Part shown: positions 5,245-13,003 of the stretch, piece after piece
Numbering within the stretch: position 1 is the first letter of the stretch
How the letters are laid out: each line of letters opens with the position of its first letter
Source: JACDAN01 sp035697545
GTDB lineage: Bacteria > Actinomycetota > Thermoleophilia > Gaiellales > Gaiellaceae
Direction of reading: 5' to 3'
NCBI GenBank assembly: GCA_035697545.1
Contig: DASSCT010000203.1
Span: 1-14,152 of the forward strand
Length of the DNA stretch: 14,152 nucleotides
Notes under the pieces: model-generated
The model's input: only the letters and a program-made list of their open reading frames with translations
Databases searched by the model: none
What the model was told of the DNA's origin: nothing
Made by a program: the position numbers and the translations under genes

Positions 5245-7557
5245 CTAACGAACAGTGAACGACTGCTTCAGATCGGCGCTCGAGCTATTGCCCGCGTAGA
5301 CGTCGATCTGGCCGGGTTCCACGACGAACCTGCCGCGGTTGTCGTAGAAGCCGACGTCGCTTCGGTCGAGCGTGAATCTGACCGTCCGCGCCTCGCCCGG
5401 GTTGAGCGTGACCCGCTCGAACCCGCGCAGCCGGCGGACGGGCTGCGAGATGCTGGCCACGGTGTCATGGATGTAGAGCTGCACGACCTCGTCGCCCTTG
5501 CGGCTCCCCGTGTTCGTCACCGTCACGGAGGCCGTGATGCTGCCCCTGCGGGACATGGTGGACGAGCTCAGCTGCAGGTTGGTGACGGTGAACGTCGTGT
5601 AGCTGAGCCCGTAGCCGAACACGTAAAGCGGCGAGCAGCTCGGGATGTCTCGATGACGCGAGGTCCACTTAACGTCCGGGTTGCAGGGCCGCCCCGTCGG
5701 TTCGTGGTTGTAGTAGATCGGCACCTGGCCGAGGCGGAGCGGGAACGACACCGGCAGCTTGCCGCCGGGGTTGACCTTGCCGAACACCACGTCCGCGACG
5801 GCATTGCCCGCCTGAACGCCCGGGAACCACGCCTCGAGGATCGCCGGCGTGTTGTCAACGATGTCCTCGAGCGCGAGCGGGCGGCCGTTGAAGAGAACGA
5901 CCACGAACGGCTTCCCGGTCGCCTTGATCGCCTGGATCAGCTCCTCCTGCAGGCCCGGGAGGTCGAGCGTGCTCCGCGCAGCCGCCTCGCCGCTCATCTC
6001 ACGTGTCTCACCAAGGGCGAGGACGACCTGATCGGCGGCCTGCGCGACCGCGACCGCCTCGGCGAACCCGGCAGTCGAGCCGCAGCCTTCCGGATCGTTG
6101 GTCGGCGGCTCGGCGTTCGAGAGCTTGCAGCCCTCCGCATAGGTCGTCGTTCCAGTGCTTTGCGCGCTGATCCCGTCGAAGACGGTCACGGCGTCCGTGT
6201 CGCGACCGGCGCCCCACCAGGGACCGAGCATGTCGTGCTGGTTTTTGGCGAGCGGGCCGATAACGGCGGTGTTCTTCGCCGGATCGAGCGGCAGGATGCC
6301 GCCTTCGTTTCGGAGCAGGACCATCGAGCGGCTCGCCGCATTCCGGGCTGCTGCAACTGCATCAGGCCGGAGCATCTGCGCCTCGGCCTGGCCCGGCAGG
6401 AAGGGCGCGTACGGGTGCTCGAAGAGTCCTGCGCGGAACTTGACGCGGAGGATCCTGCGCACAGCGTCATCGATCCGCTTCATCGAGATCCGATGCTCGG
6501 CGAGCAGCTGCGCGCCGAAGTCTCGGATCAGCGTGCTCGTCATCTCGGAGTCCACCCCGGAATTGAGCGCGAGTGCCGCGGCGGCGGGGCCATCTTCGGC
6601 GACGCCGTGCCCACACTCGCCGGTGTCCGGTCTCTTCGGCGGGCACGCCCGCATCTCGGAGACGGCGGTCCAGTCGCTCTCGACGAACCCGTCGAAGTCC
6701 CACTCGCCCTTGAGGATCTCGTTCAGCGTGTAGTCGTTGCCGCAGCCCGGCACGCCGTTGATCGCGTTGAACGAGCACATGACGGTGTCCGCCCCGGCGT
6801 CGATCGCGGCCTTGAACGGCGGCAAATAGAAGTTCCGCAGCCGCTGCTCGGACATGTCCGTGGTGTTGTAGTCACGGCCGGCCTCGGGCTGCCCGTACGC
6901 GACGAAGTGCTTGGGGCTCGCGACGAGCTTGTCAGGCGCGCTGTAGTCCGAGCCCTGAATCGCCTTGACGCGCGCGGCCGCGAGGACCGAGTTCAGGTAC
7001 GGATCCTCGCCGGCGGCCTCGGAAATCCGGCCCCAGCGCGGCTCGTGCGAGACGTCGACCATGGGCGCGTAGGTCTGCTTGAGGCCGACGGCGGCCGACT
7101 CCCGTGCACCGTAGCGGTGGTCGTCGAACGCAACCTGCGGGTCGAAACTCGCTCCCGCCGCGAGCGGGATCGGGAAGATCGTCCTGAAGCCGTGGATCGT
7201 GTCGAACGCGAACAGCATCGGGATCTTCAGCCGCGACTCCTCGACCGCGATGCGCTGGAGCTCCCTGATGCGGACCGGATCGGTCACGCTCAGAACCGAG
7301 CCGAGGCCATTGCGCACCTCGGCTTCGGTGACCAGAAAGTCCGGCAAAAGCTGGATCTGCTCCAGCTTCTCCTCGAGCGTCATCCTCGAGAGCAGGCGGT
7401 TCACCTGCGACTCGATGCTGCGGTCGGCGGGCTGGCGCGTTGCCTCGAGCGCCCGCTCGTCACTCGGCTGTGTCGCAGCGACGACGCCGCCGGCGAGCAT
7501 CGTGCCGAGCACGAGGATTGCCACAGCGACCGCAGCTCTGGGTCTGAAGCTCTTCAT
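5245..7557 (-). CDS. Secreted glycoside hydrolase family 3 beta-glucosidase
   Basis: A 770-residue exo-acting glycosidase of the BglX-like GH3 type. An N-terminal signal peptide (FRPR, then a hydrophobic stretch to about residue 28 with cleavage near 'VVAA') indicates export. The TIM-barrel domain (about 55-370) includes 'FAFDTIHGFRTIFPIPLAAG', 'SHEPRWGRISEAAGEDPYL' and 'SPKHFVAYG', whose K216-H217 are the conserved substrate-binding pair. 'GFVESDWTAV' carries D295, the expected catalytic nucleophile. The GH3 C-terminal alpha/beta domain spans about 405-640, and a fibronectin-III-like domain closes the protein (about 670-765). Likely substrates are beta-linked gluco-oligosaccharides, but exact specificity cannot be read. 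A good ribosome site (GAGGGGGGAAG on the minus strand, near 7561-7571) supports ATG 7557. It is divergent from the beta-propeller gene. Confidence 0.95.
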   Translation of the reverse strand: MKSFRPRAAVAVAILVLGTMLAGGVVAATQPSDERALEATRQPADRSIESQVNRLLSRMTLEEKLEQIQLLPDFLVTEAEVRNGLGSVLSVTDPVRIRELQRIAVEESRLKIPMLFAFDTIHGFRTIFPIPLAAGASFDPQVAFDDHRYGARESAAVGLKQTYAPMVDVSHEPRWGRISEAAGEDPYLNSVLAAARVKAIQGSDYSAPDKLVASPKHFVAYGQPEAGRDYNTTDMSEQRLRNFYLPPFKAAIDAGADTVMCSFNAINGVPGCGNDYTLNEILKGEWDFDGFVESDWTAVSEMRACPPKRPDTGECGHGVAEDGPAAAALALNSGVDSEMTSTLIRDFGAQLLAEHRISMKRIDDAVRRILRVKFRAGLFEHPYAPFLPGQAEAQMLRPDAVAAARNAASRSMVLLRNEGGILPLDPAKNTAVIGPLAKNQHDMLGPWWGAGRDTDAVTVFDGISAQSTGTTTYAEGCKLSNAEPPTNDPEGCGSTAGFAEAVAVAQAADQVVLALGETREMSGEAAARSTLDLPGLQEELIQAIKATGKPFVVVLFNGRPLALEDIVDNTPAILEAWFPGVQAGNAVADVVFGKVNPGGKLPVSFPLRLGQVPIYYNHEPTGRPCNPDVKWTSRHRDIPSCSPLYVFGYGLSYTTFTVTNLQLSSSTMSRRGSITASVTVTNTGSRKGDEVVQLYIHDTVASISQPVRRLRGFERVTLNPGEARTVRFTLDRSDVGFYDNRGRFVVEPGQIDVYAGNSSSADLKQSFTVR

Positions 7558-7648
7558 GGCTTCCCCCCTCGATATGGATCGCTATCAGAGAGCCTTTACC
7601 CGCAAGGGTGCGAGCGAAACGTGCGCGGCAAAGAGCGATGATGGAGTC

Positions 7649-8578
7649 ATGCGTGCGGCGGTCTGGCTGCTGATCGCGGCAACGCTCATTCCGATGGGCT
7701 GCGGCGGTGGCTCGCTCTCAGGTCAAGAACAGGTCTCTTTCGTCACGGTCGACACCGATCCGGACTGGTCCCCCGACGAACGCTTGATCGCCTTCGCCAG
7801 CAGCCGGAACACGGGTGGCATCTACGTCATCCGCCCGGATGGCACCGGACTGCGGCGGGTGTTCCGCGGCGCCGCCAGCAACGTCGATTGGTCGCCCGAC
7901 GGACGCCGGATCGCGTTCCAAGATCGCGGCATCTACGTGGTGCGCTTCGACGGTGGCCGCCCAACGCTCGTCCTGCGAGGTACGGGATTCTCTCTCCCCG
8001 CGTGGTCCCCGAGCGGCGATGAGCTGGCGGTCGTGAAGGACGAAGCCGACCTGTCCACAGCGATCTACGTGGTGAGATCCGACGGCAAGAAGCTCCGGCG
8101 ACTCCTTCAGCCGCAGCTCCGGCGATCGGATCCAAATTGGACGAGCGTCGCTGCTTCGGAAACGGAGCCGACCTGGTCCCCGGATGGACGGCAGATCGCG
8201 TTTCAAGCCGGAGACGGACACATCGTGGTTGTCAGGCTTGCGGACGGGCGCCGACACGAGATCGCGACTGGCTATGAGCCGTCATGGTCGCCGGACGGCT
8301 CGCGTGTCGCCTTCTCAGTCGACGATGCCGTATGGGTCGTTGCCGCGGACGGAAGCGACAACCCGCGTCGCGTTGCACCAGCTGGTGGTGATCCGTCGTG
8401 GGCACCACATTCCGACAGGCTCGTTTTCGAGGTACTCCACCATCGCGGCCGTTACTTTCGGAAAGCCGAGTCGCTCTCGCTTATCGATGCGACGGGCGAC
8501 GACCTGCGGAAGCTCACGTTCGGAGGCTCGACCCGCGACGATCCGGGCTGGCGCAGGGACCTGGCGCCCGTGCCCTGA
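7649..8578 (+). CDS. TolB-like beta-propeller (PD40 repeat) lipoprotein
   Basis: A 309-residue protein built from about six PD40/WD40-like blades. The repeat signatures are 'PDWSPDERLIAF', 'VDWSPDGRRIAF', 'PAWSPSGDELAV', 'PTWSPDGRQIAF', 'PSWSPDGSRVAF' and 'PSWAPHSDRLVF', separated by strands of the type 'IYVIRPDGTGLRRV'. The same repeats form the propeller of TolB and of many secreted actinobacterial proteins, so this is a fold assignment, not proof of a Tol system. No Tol-Pal gene is nearby. The N-terminus has a short hydrophobic core ending 'IPMGCGGG'. C18 could be lipidated, although Pro at -3 makes the lipobox imperfect. ATG 7649 is the first start that keeps the signal segment at the N-terminus. 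The reading frame is open far upstream, but that part is antisense to the GH3 gene. Confidence 0.85.
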   Translation: MRAAVWLLIAATLIPMGCGGGSLSGQEQVSFVTVDTDPDWSPDERLIAFASSRNTGGIYVIRPDGTGLRRVFRGAASNVDWSPDGRRIAFQDRGIYVVRFDGGRPTLVLRGTGFSLPAWSPSGDELAVVKDEADLSTAIYVVRSDGKKLRRLLQPQLRRSDPNWTSVAASETEPTWSPDGRQIAFQAGDGHIVVVRLADGRRHEIATGYEPSWSPDGSRVAFSVDDAVWVVAADGSDNPRRVAPAGGDPSWAPHSDRLVFEVLHHRGRYFRKAESLSLIDATGDDLRKLTFGGSTRDDPGWRRDLAPVP

Positions 8579-8593
8579 GCAGGCAGAGAGTCA

Positions 8594-8628
8594 ACCGAGG
8601 GGGCGGTGTTGGCGCCGCCCCCTCGATC
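8594..8628. terminator. GC-rich hairpin between convergent genes
   Basis: An 11-bp perfect inverted repeat, CGAGGGGGCGG (8596-8606) and CCGCCCCCTCG (8615-8625). It is extendable inward by one T-G and one G-C pair to leave loop TTGG. It lies in the 64-bp gap between the propeller gene and the S53 protease, which end facing each other. There is no T-tract. It is the same type of hairpin as at 5208-5235. Confidence 0.7.
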
Positions 8629-8642
8629 GTGGTGATATCGGG

Positions 8643-10532
8643 CTAGTGGGCGAAGACGCCCTGCGGTGTTCCAAGGCCGGTCACGTTGTCCCAGCCGGCG
8701 TTCGTGTGCTGCGTCGGCGAGCCGGAGTAGTCGTCGAACGTCCGAAGACGATCGGACGTGCCCGCACTCGCGTCGACGCTGTTGTTGAAGTTCCGGCGCG
8801 CGACGGCGGTCTTCACCGAGAGCACGTCGTAGAACGAGCCCGCGTTGGCGTAGAAGACGGGATTGGCGAAGCCGTGCGGATGTCCCGCCTTCTGATCGGC
8901 GAGCGCCATCAGCCCCGCGAAGATCGGGCTCGAGAGGCTCGTCCCGCCGATTCGGTACTCGTCGTAGTGCGCGCCCTCGGGGAACGTCTGGGTCTGTCCG
9001 ATCAGCAGGCCCGTCTGTGGGTCGCCGAGTGCCGCGACGTCCGGGACTCCGCGACCGCTCAAGCTGAGCCCTGCGGCGGACTGGTACGAAGGCTCGGGGA
9101 AGATCCGGCTCACTCCGCCCCCGGAGCCGTAGAGCCAACCTGTGCGCGAGCAGGCGAGGGTCGCGGTGTTGCAGCTGTAGTCGCTCGTCCCCCACCCGGT
9201 CTCGAGAACTCGAGTGTTCGCTTGTCCGACACCGAGGCTCGTCCCGCCGACCGCGGTCACCCACGGGCTCGAGGCGGGCCAGTCCGTCGTCGCGAACCCG
9301 AAGGTCGCGGTCTCGTCTCCGGTGTCACCCGACGAGAAATAGACGCCGATCCCTTCTGTAGCCGCCTGGATGAGCGTGTCCTCGAAGGGCTTCACGTAGC
9401 CGGGCGGCAGGAGCTCGGTTGCGAACCCGTACGAGTTGGTCACGATCTGGGCCAGGTGCCGATCCACGACGTGGTTCATGGCCGCGTCGAGGTCCTGGTA
9501 GTTGTTCGGCGCGCCGACGTAGACGATCTTCGCGGCGGGTGCCATTCCGTGCACCGCCTCGATGTCGAGCGTCTCCTCGCCGTACCAACCTTGCGGATCC
9601 TGCGCCGGGTTCTGCGGTCGCCGGTAGATGCCCGGCGGCACGACCTGGACGAATTGCGACGGCCCCACCGTCGGGAGGCCACGATTGATCGACCACTGGT
9701 TGACGTCGGCCAGGATCGTCGGCGACGCGTAGGCGTCGATGACCGCGACGGTCTGCCCCGCCCCGTCGTATCCGGAGATGCCGTACGTCCCTTTGATCTG
9801 CGCAGGCGTGTAGCCCTTGACCGTCCACGATGCCGTGGCGGGGCTGGAGACATCGGTGAAGCCCGGCGGGTAGGCGTACGGCGAGACGAGCTGTGCCCAG
9901 TACGCAGAGAGCGGAGGAGCGTTACGGAACCCCGCCGACGGCGGCGCGTTCTTGTCGACGACGTGATCCGTCTCGACGAACACCGCACTGTCGTCAAGCC
10001 CGACGACGCCAGTGACGGTGTCCGCGAGCGCGTTGGGAATCGCGATGTCAGCGGAGGGCGAGCGAACCGTCTCGCCACGGACGCTGTACATCCCGAACTG
10101 TGTGCCAAAGGCAGCTTCCGCCTGCGCGACGGTTCCCTCTGCCGCCACGTAGTGGTTGTTTGAAGGCGTGTAGTCGACCTTGAAGCCCTGGTTCCTCAGC
10201 CAAGCCTGGACCGCACCGACCTGCGCCTGCGTTGGCGCGAAGCGCTTGCGGAAGTCCGAAGGCGTGAGGTACCGACCGTAGGACGAGCTGCCGGGGTCCG
10301 AGACCGCTTTCGCAAGCGCCTCGGCGCCCGCCTCGTCGTTCCACCCGAGGTAGACGCGGAAGCCCACGTTGCCGGCCGGATCTGCCGCACCTACGAGATT
10401 GCCTTGCTTGGCCCAGCGCGGCGCGCTGCCATGAAGCGTTGTGGACGAAGCGGCGCCCATCGCGCTTACCGAGAAGACGCCGAAGACGAGCATGGCGGCG
10501 ACCGCGCTCGCCGTTGAGACTATTCGAAGCAT
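8643..10532 (-). CDS. Secreted S53 family (sedolisin/kumamolisin-like) serine-carboxyl peptidase with propeptide
   Basis: A 629-residue pre-pro-protease. A signal peptide (about 1-28) is followed by a pro-kumamolisin activation domain (about 35-190), which includes 'YGRYLTPSDFRKRFAPT'. The catalytic domain starts near 240. The Ser-Glu-Asp triad is visible as E319 and D323 in 'GEETLDIEAVHG' and S532 in 'GGTSLSSPIFAG'. D403 in 'YFSSGDTGDE' is the oxyanion-hole Asp of this family. The C-terminal 'NAGWDNVTGLGTPQG' is the usual calcium-site region. Sedolisins are subtilisin-fold enzymes usually active at acid pH, self-activated by loss of the propeptide. The ribosome site AGGAGG (minus strand, 10544-10539) is six bases before ATG 10532. 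The gene appears monocistronic, with 137 bp to paaD upstream and a hairpin downstream. Confidence 0.95.
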   Translation of the reverse strand: MLRIVSTASAVAAMLVFGVFSVSAMGAASSTTLHGSAPRWAKQGNLVGAADPAGNVGFRVYLGWNDEAGAEALAKAVSDPGSSSYGRYLTPSDFRKRFAPTQAQVGAVQAWLRNQGFKVDYTPSNNHYVAAEGTVAQAEAAFGTQFGMYSVRGETVRSPSADIAIPNALADTVTGVVGLDDSAVFVETDHVVDKNAPPSAGFRNAPPLSAYWAQLVSPYAYPPGFTDVSSPATASWTVKGYTPAQIKGTYGISGYDGAGQTVAVIDAYASPTILADVNQWSINRGLPTVGPSQFVQVVPPGIYRRPQNPAQDPQGWYGEETLDIEAVHGMAPAAKIVYVGAPNNYQDLDAAMNHVVDRHLAQIVTNSYGFATELLPPGYVKPFEDTLIQAATEGIGVYFSSGDTGDETATFGFATTDWPASSPWVTAVGGTSLGVGQANTRVLETGWGTSDYSCNTATLACSRTGWLYGSGGGVSRIFPEPSYQSAAGLSLSGRGVPDVAALGDPQTGLLIGQTQTFPEGAHYDEYRIGGTSLSSPIFAGLMALADQKAGHPHGFANPVFYANAGSFYDVLSVKTAVARRNFNNSVDASAGTSDRLRTFDDYSGSPTQHTNAGWDNVTGLGTPQGVFAH

Positions 10533-10669
10533 TCCAGTCCTCCTGGGGGCACGCGTGTGAGCGGCCTAACGGAACTGGCCCCTTCTGCACGCGCGTCTCC
10601 TTTCGAATTGCCCCCTCCGCGCGGCGGCGGCGCACACAGTACGCGCGAGACGGCGCTAAGACAAGAGAC

Positions 10670-11245
10670 CTATATCGTCTTGAACTGCTCGAACGGCTGG
10701 CGGCAGTTCTTGCAGTAGCGGAGTGACCGGCAGGGCGTCGGGCCGAAGATGTTCTCCAGCTCCGTCTCCATCGAGCCGCAGTAGGGGCAACGGAACGGGC
10801 CACGCTGGAGCTGGACCAGCTGCGGCGCGCCCTGGCCCCGCGGCGTTGGCGGCGCGAAGCCGGCCTCGCGGAGCTTCTCGCGGCCTTCCGGGGTGATCCG
10901 GTCCGTCGACCAGGAGTCATCTGCGATGACCTCGATCTCCGGCTCCGCACCGAGCTCGCGCAGCTTCGCGGACATCTGGTCGCGCATCACCTCGAGTGCC
11001 GGGCAACCGAGGAACGTCGGCGTGAACTCGACGCGCACCCGGCCGTCCTCGACCTCGACGTCCCGGACGACGCCCAGCTCGACGAGCGAGATCACCGGGA
11101 TCTCTGGGTCCGGGATCTCGGCGAGCGCCTGCCAGACGGCTTCGGCCGTAAGGGCGCCGCTTGCGGTGCCCGCTTGCAGGGCATCCGGGCTTTGCCCGGT
11201 TGCCCGTCTGAAATGACCGGTCGACCCGATGGCGTGATTCGTCAC
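10670..11245 (-). CDS. paaD: Phenylacetyl-CoA epoxidase accessory subunit PaaD (MIP18/DUF59 plus zinc ribbon)
   Basis: A 191-residue protein with the two PaaD parts. The first is a MIP18/DUF59 domain (about 33-110) with 'IPDPEIPVISLVELGVVRDV' and 'TPTFLGCPALEVM', including conserved C81. The second is a C-terminal zinc-ribbon segment with C153/C156 and C172/C178/C181 ('RCPYCGS', 'RYCKNC'). PaaD is needed for an active PaaABC(E) epoxidase and is thought to help assemble its metal centres. It starts at GTG 11245, four bases after the paaC stop, and is the last gene of the operon. The first 32 residues are not typical of the family and are partly encoded by a palindromic element (11181-11203). 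No alternative ATG, GTG or TTG lies between this start and the conserved domain. Confidence 0.93.
   Translation of the reverse strand: MTNHAIGSTGHFRRATGQSPDALQAGTASGALTAEAVWQALAEIPDPEIPVISLVELGVVRDVEVEDGRVRVEFTPTFLGCPALEVMRDQMSAKLRELGAEPEIEVIADDSWSTDRITPEGREKLREAGFAPPTPRGQGAPQLVQLQRGPFRCPYCGSMETELENIFGPTPCRSLRYCKNCRQPFEQFKTI
11181..11203. repeat. REP-like palindrome inside the 5' part of paaD
   Basis: CCGGGC (11185-11190), TTT, GCCCGG (11194-11199), extended by GCA/TGC arms (11181-11183 and 11201-11203) after one mismatch. It lies in the coding region for the unusual N-terminal extension of PaaD and encodes part of it in frame. It is comparable in kind, not in sequence, to the hairpins at 13618-13713. 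Confidence 0.5.
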
Positions 11246-11249
11246 GCTG

Positions 11250-11822
11250 TCACCATGTGGCGCCCACCACCGAACGGCGCACCATCGTCATTTCGTCCCA
11301 GAGGCCGGCGAACTCCGGGATGTGCTCTCCGCGCTCCATGACCAGCGGCCGAAGCTCTTCGAGCGCCTCGACGAAGCGCGGCTCGTCCTTCAACCGGTCG
11401 GACCACATCCGCGCGTGCATCCGGTGGTACGCCTCCTCGCGATCGATCTTCGCCGCGAGGCCGGCGACCTCGGGATCGTCCGACTCCATGAGCGCCTTGA
11501 TCCGCGTTTCGTCGGCCGTCTCGTAGAGGTAGTGGCGCGCGATCGTCCGCGCCCAGTCCGGCACGAGCTGAAGCTCCACGAACTGGGAACACTGGTACTC
11601 GTCCGGGCGCCGGTCGAAGGCGAGCTCGTCCGCCGTCGTGCCGAGATCGCGCGCGACCAGCTCGTACAGCGCCCGCGCGTGTCCGATCTCGTTCTGCGCG
11701 ATCGACGAGAAGGCGACGTCCTCTTCGAGAAACGGCGCGATTCCCGTCCACTCGGAGTTGCGCCAGCCGAGGACGAGCTCGTCGTCAGCGATCGGCAGGA
11801 GCAGCTGTGCCCGCTCGCTCAC
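11250..11822 (-). CDS. paaC: Phenylacetyl-CoA epoxidase structural subunit PaaC
   Basis: A 190-residue ferritin-like protein that pairs with PaaA in the 1,2-phenylacetyl-CoA epoxidase core. Recognisable parts are 'LVLGWRNSEWTGIAPFLEED', 'SSIAQNEIGHARALYEL' (E45xxH48), 'ARTIARHYLYETADETRIKA' and 'IDREEAYHRMHARMW'. The C-terminal helix, 'LWDEMTMVRRSVVGATW', corresponds to the family's normal end. The protein is clearly shorter than E. coli PaaC (about 248 residues, from memory). Since both ends are present, the missing part is internal, between the fourth ferritin helix and the C-terminal helix. The start is GTG 11822 with AGGAGG (minus strand, 11831-11826) four bases before it. It overlaps the end of paaB by 38 bases. 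Confidence 0.92.
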   Translation of the reverse strand: MSERAQLLLPIADDELVLGWRNSEWTGIAPFLEEDVAFSSIAQNEIGHARALYELVARDLGTTADELAFDRRPDEYQCSQFVELQLVPDWARTIARHYLYETADETRIKALMESDDPEVAGLAAKIDREEAYHRMHARMWSDRLKDEPRFVEALEELRPLVMERGEHIPEFAGLWDEMTMVRRSVVGATW

Positions 11823-12072
11823 GTGCCTCCTTCAGCTTCTCCTTCAGCGGATAGCCGTCGACGCGGTGGTAGTTCCGCTCGAGCTCGTCCACGAACTCGT
11901 CGATCTCGGCGATCGCCTCGCGCGGAACGACCCACAGCGCGACCGACTCGCCTCGCCGCCCGTACTGCTCGCGGGCGTACCACTCGGCGAACACGGCGTC
12001 GGGCGCCTCGATCGAGCCCGCATGCTGGAACGGCTGCCCCTTCCGCTCCAAGCGAAAGACCTCGTAGATCAC
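11785..12072 (-). CDS. paaB: Phenylacetyl-CoA epoxidase subunit PaaB
   Basis: A 95-residue protein, the same length as E. coli PaaB. It begins 'VIYEVFRLERKGQPFQHAGS' and contains 'REQYGRRGESVALWVVPRE', the typical PaaB core. The C-terminus is a charged Lys/Glu helix. PaaB is a non-catalytic subunit that bridges PaaAC units in the epoxidase complex. The GTG start (12072-12070) overlaps the paaA stop in GTGA, indicating translational coupling. A longer frame upstream exists but lies inside paaA and has no PaaB character. Confidence 0.94.
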   Translation of the reverse strand: MIYEVFRLERKGQPFQHAGSIEAPDAVFAEWYAREQYGRRGESVALWVVPREAIAEIDEFVDELERNYHRVDGYPLKEKLKEARERAGTAAPADR

Positions 12073-12962
12073 GCCGCTTCGGCGAGCATCGCGCGACGCA
12101 CCCACGCCGTCTCCTCGCGGGTCGCGCGGCGGAGCCCGAGCCGCTCCTCGGTCTTCGGGCCATGTCCCGTGACGACGTACTTGAGCTCGTCCCAGTCGGG
12201 CTCGCTGTACTCCCAGACCCCCTCGTCGTTCTTCCCAAGCTTCGCGTCGGGGACGGTCAGGCCGAGCTCCCAGATCTGCGGGACGTAGCCGTCGAGGAAC
12301 TGCTGGCGCGCCTCCTCGTTGCCCTGGCTCTTGATCCGCCAGATGTACATCGGATCGTCGTCGCGCGGAATCGGATTGCCGTGGAACTGCATCAGGGGAG
12401 CCCACCAGCGGTTCAGCGCCTCCTGGACGAGCTCGCGCTGCTCGTCAGTGCCGTTCATCATCGTGAGGATCACGTCGCGGCCGTGGAGGATGTGGAACGA
12501 CTCCTCCCAGCAGATCTTCTTCATGATCCGCGCATAGGGCGCGTACGAGCACTTGAGGAGCGCCTTCTGGCTGATGATCGCCGCGGCGTCGACGAGCCAG
12601 GCGATCACGCCGACGTCGCCCCAGGTCTTCGTCGGGTAGTGGAAGACGTTGTGGAACTTGCTCTTGCCCGAGATCAGATCGTCGAGACACTGCTCGCGCG
12701 GCTTCCCCAGGTCCTCGACGACGCGGTAGATGAGCTGGGAGTGGCCGACCTCGTCCTGGACCTTCGCGGTCAGGGCGAGCTTCCGCTGCAGCGTCGGCGC
12801 GCGGAGGATCCATTCCCGCTCGGGAAGGACGCCCATCAGCTCCGAGTTCCCGTGCATCTCGATGAACTTGATGAGCTTCGCGCGGTACTCGTCGGGCAGC
12901 TCGTCGTGCGTTTCGACCTGCCCGCCGCCTTGTACGTACTCGAGGAACTCTTCGTCGGTCAT
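12069..12962 (-). CDS. paaA: Phenylacetyl-CoA epoxidase catalytic subunit PaaA
   Basis: A 297-residue ferritin-like di-iron oxygenase subunit. It epoxidises the aromatic ring of phenylacetyl-CoA, the committing step of aerobic phenylacetate breakdown. Likely iron ligands are visible: E41 ('GNSELMG'), E71 and H74 in 'KVQDEVGHSQLIYR', D125 in the helix 'IAWLVDAAAII', and E154 and H157 in 'CWEESFHILHGRD'. Family-typical stretches include 'SKFHNVFHYPTKTWGDVGVI' and 'PRDDDPMYIWRIKSQGNEEA'. ATG 12962 has GGAGG (minus strand, 12971-12967) four bases upstream. It is the first gene of paaABCD. The PaaR-type palindrome lies 13 bases before the start, so transcription is probably repressed until phenylacetyl-CoA is present. 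The frame extends upstream through the divergent regulator, but only this part is conserved. Confidence 0.96.
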   Translation of the reverse strand: MTDEEFLEYVQGGGQVETHDELPDEYRAKLIKFIEMHGNSELMGVLPEREWILRAPTLQRKLALTAKVQDEVGHSQLIYRVVEDLGKPREQCLDDLISGKSKFHNVFHYPTKTWGDVGVIAWLVDAAAIISQKALLKCSYAPYARIMKKICWEESFHILHGRDVILTMMNGTDEQRELVQEALNRWWAPLMQFHGNPIPRDDDPMYIWRIKSQGNEEARQQFLDGYVPQIWELGLTVPDAKLGKNDEGVWEYSEPDWDELKYVVTGHGPKTEERLGLRRATREETAWVRRAMLAEAA

Positions 12963-12975
12963 CGCGCCTCCGTAA

Positions 12976-12989
12976 CGAACGATCGTTAG
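12976..12989. promoter_or_regulatory. PaaR-type operator between paaA and the TetR gene
   Basis: The sequence CGAACGATCGTTAG is a dyad with the form CnAACGnnCGTTnG on both strands. This is the consensus I recall for the TetR-type PaaR of Thermus thermophilus. A second overlapping dyad is TAACGA (12973-12978) / TCGTTA (12983-12988). The site is centred in the 41-bp gap, 13 to 14 bases from each start codon, so a bound dimer would block both promoters. I see no clean -35/-10 pair. Confidence 0.75.
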
Positions 12990-13003
12990 GGTCCAATCGT
13001 ATC

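Noticed and set aside
5467..7641. A 724-codon open frame on the + strand opposite the GH3 gene
   Set aside because: It is an Arg/His/Asp/Val-rich translation typical of the antisense of a high-GC gene. It has no family features, and the opposite strand encodes a complete GH3 enzyme.
8184..10163. A 659-codon open frame on the + strand over the propeller end and the S53 gene
   Set aside because: It has antisense-type composition and no recognisable domain. The minus strand has a full sedolisin with signal peptide, triad and ribosome site.
12073..12405. A 111-residue N-terminal extension of PaaB
   Set aside because: It overlaps the catalytic subunit gene out of frame. The GTG at 12072 gives the normal 95-residue PaaB with a GTGA junction.
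11322..12989. A 555-codon open frame on the + strand opposite paaC, paaB and paaA
   Set aside because: It is a shadow of the paa genes: no domain, and low-complexity Arg/Leu/Asp/Val composition.
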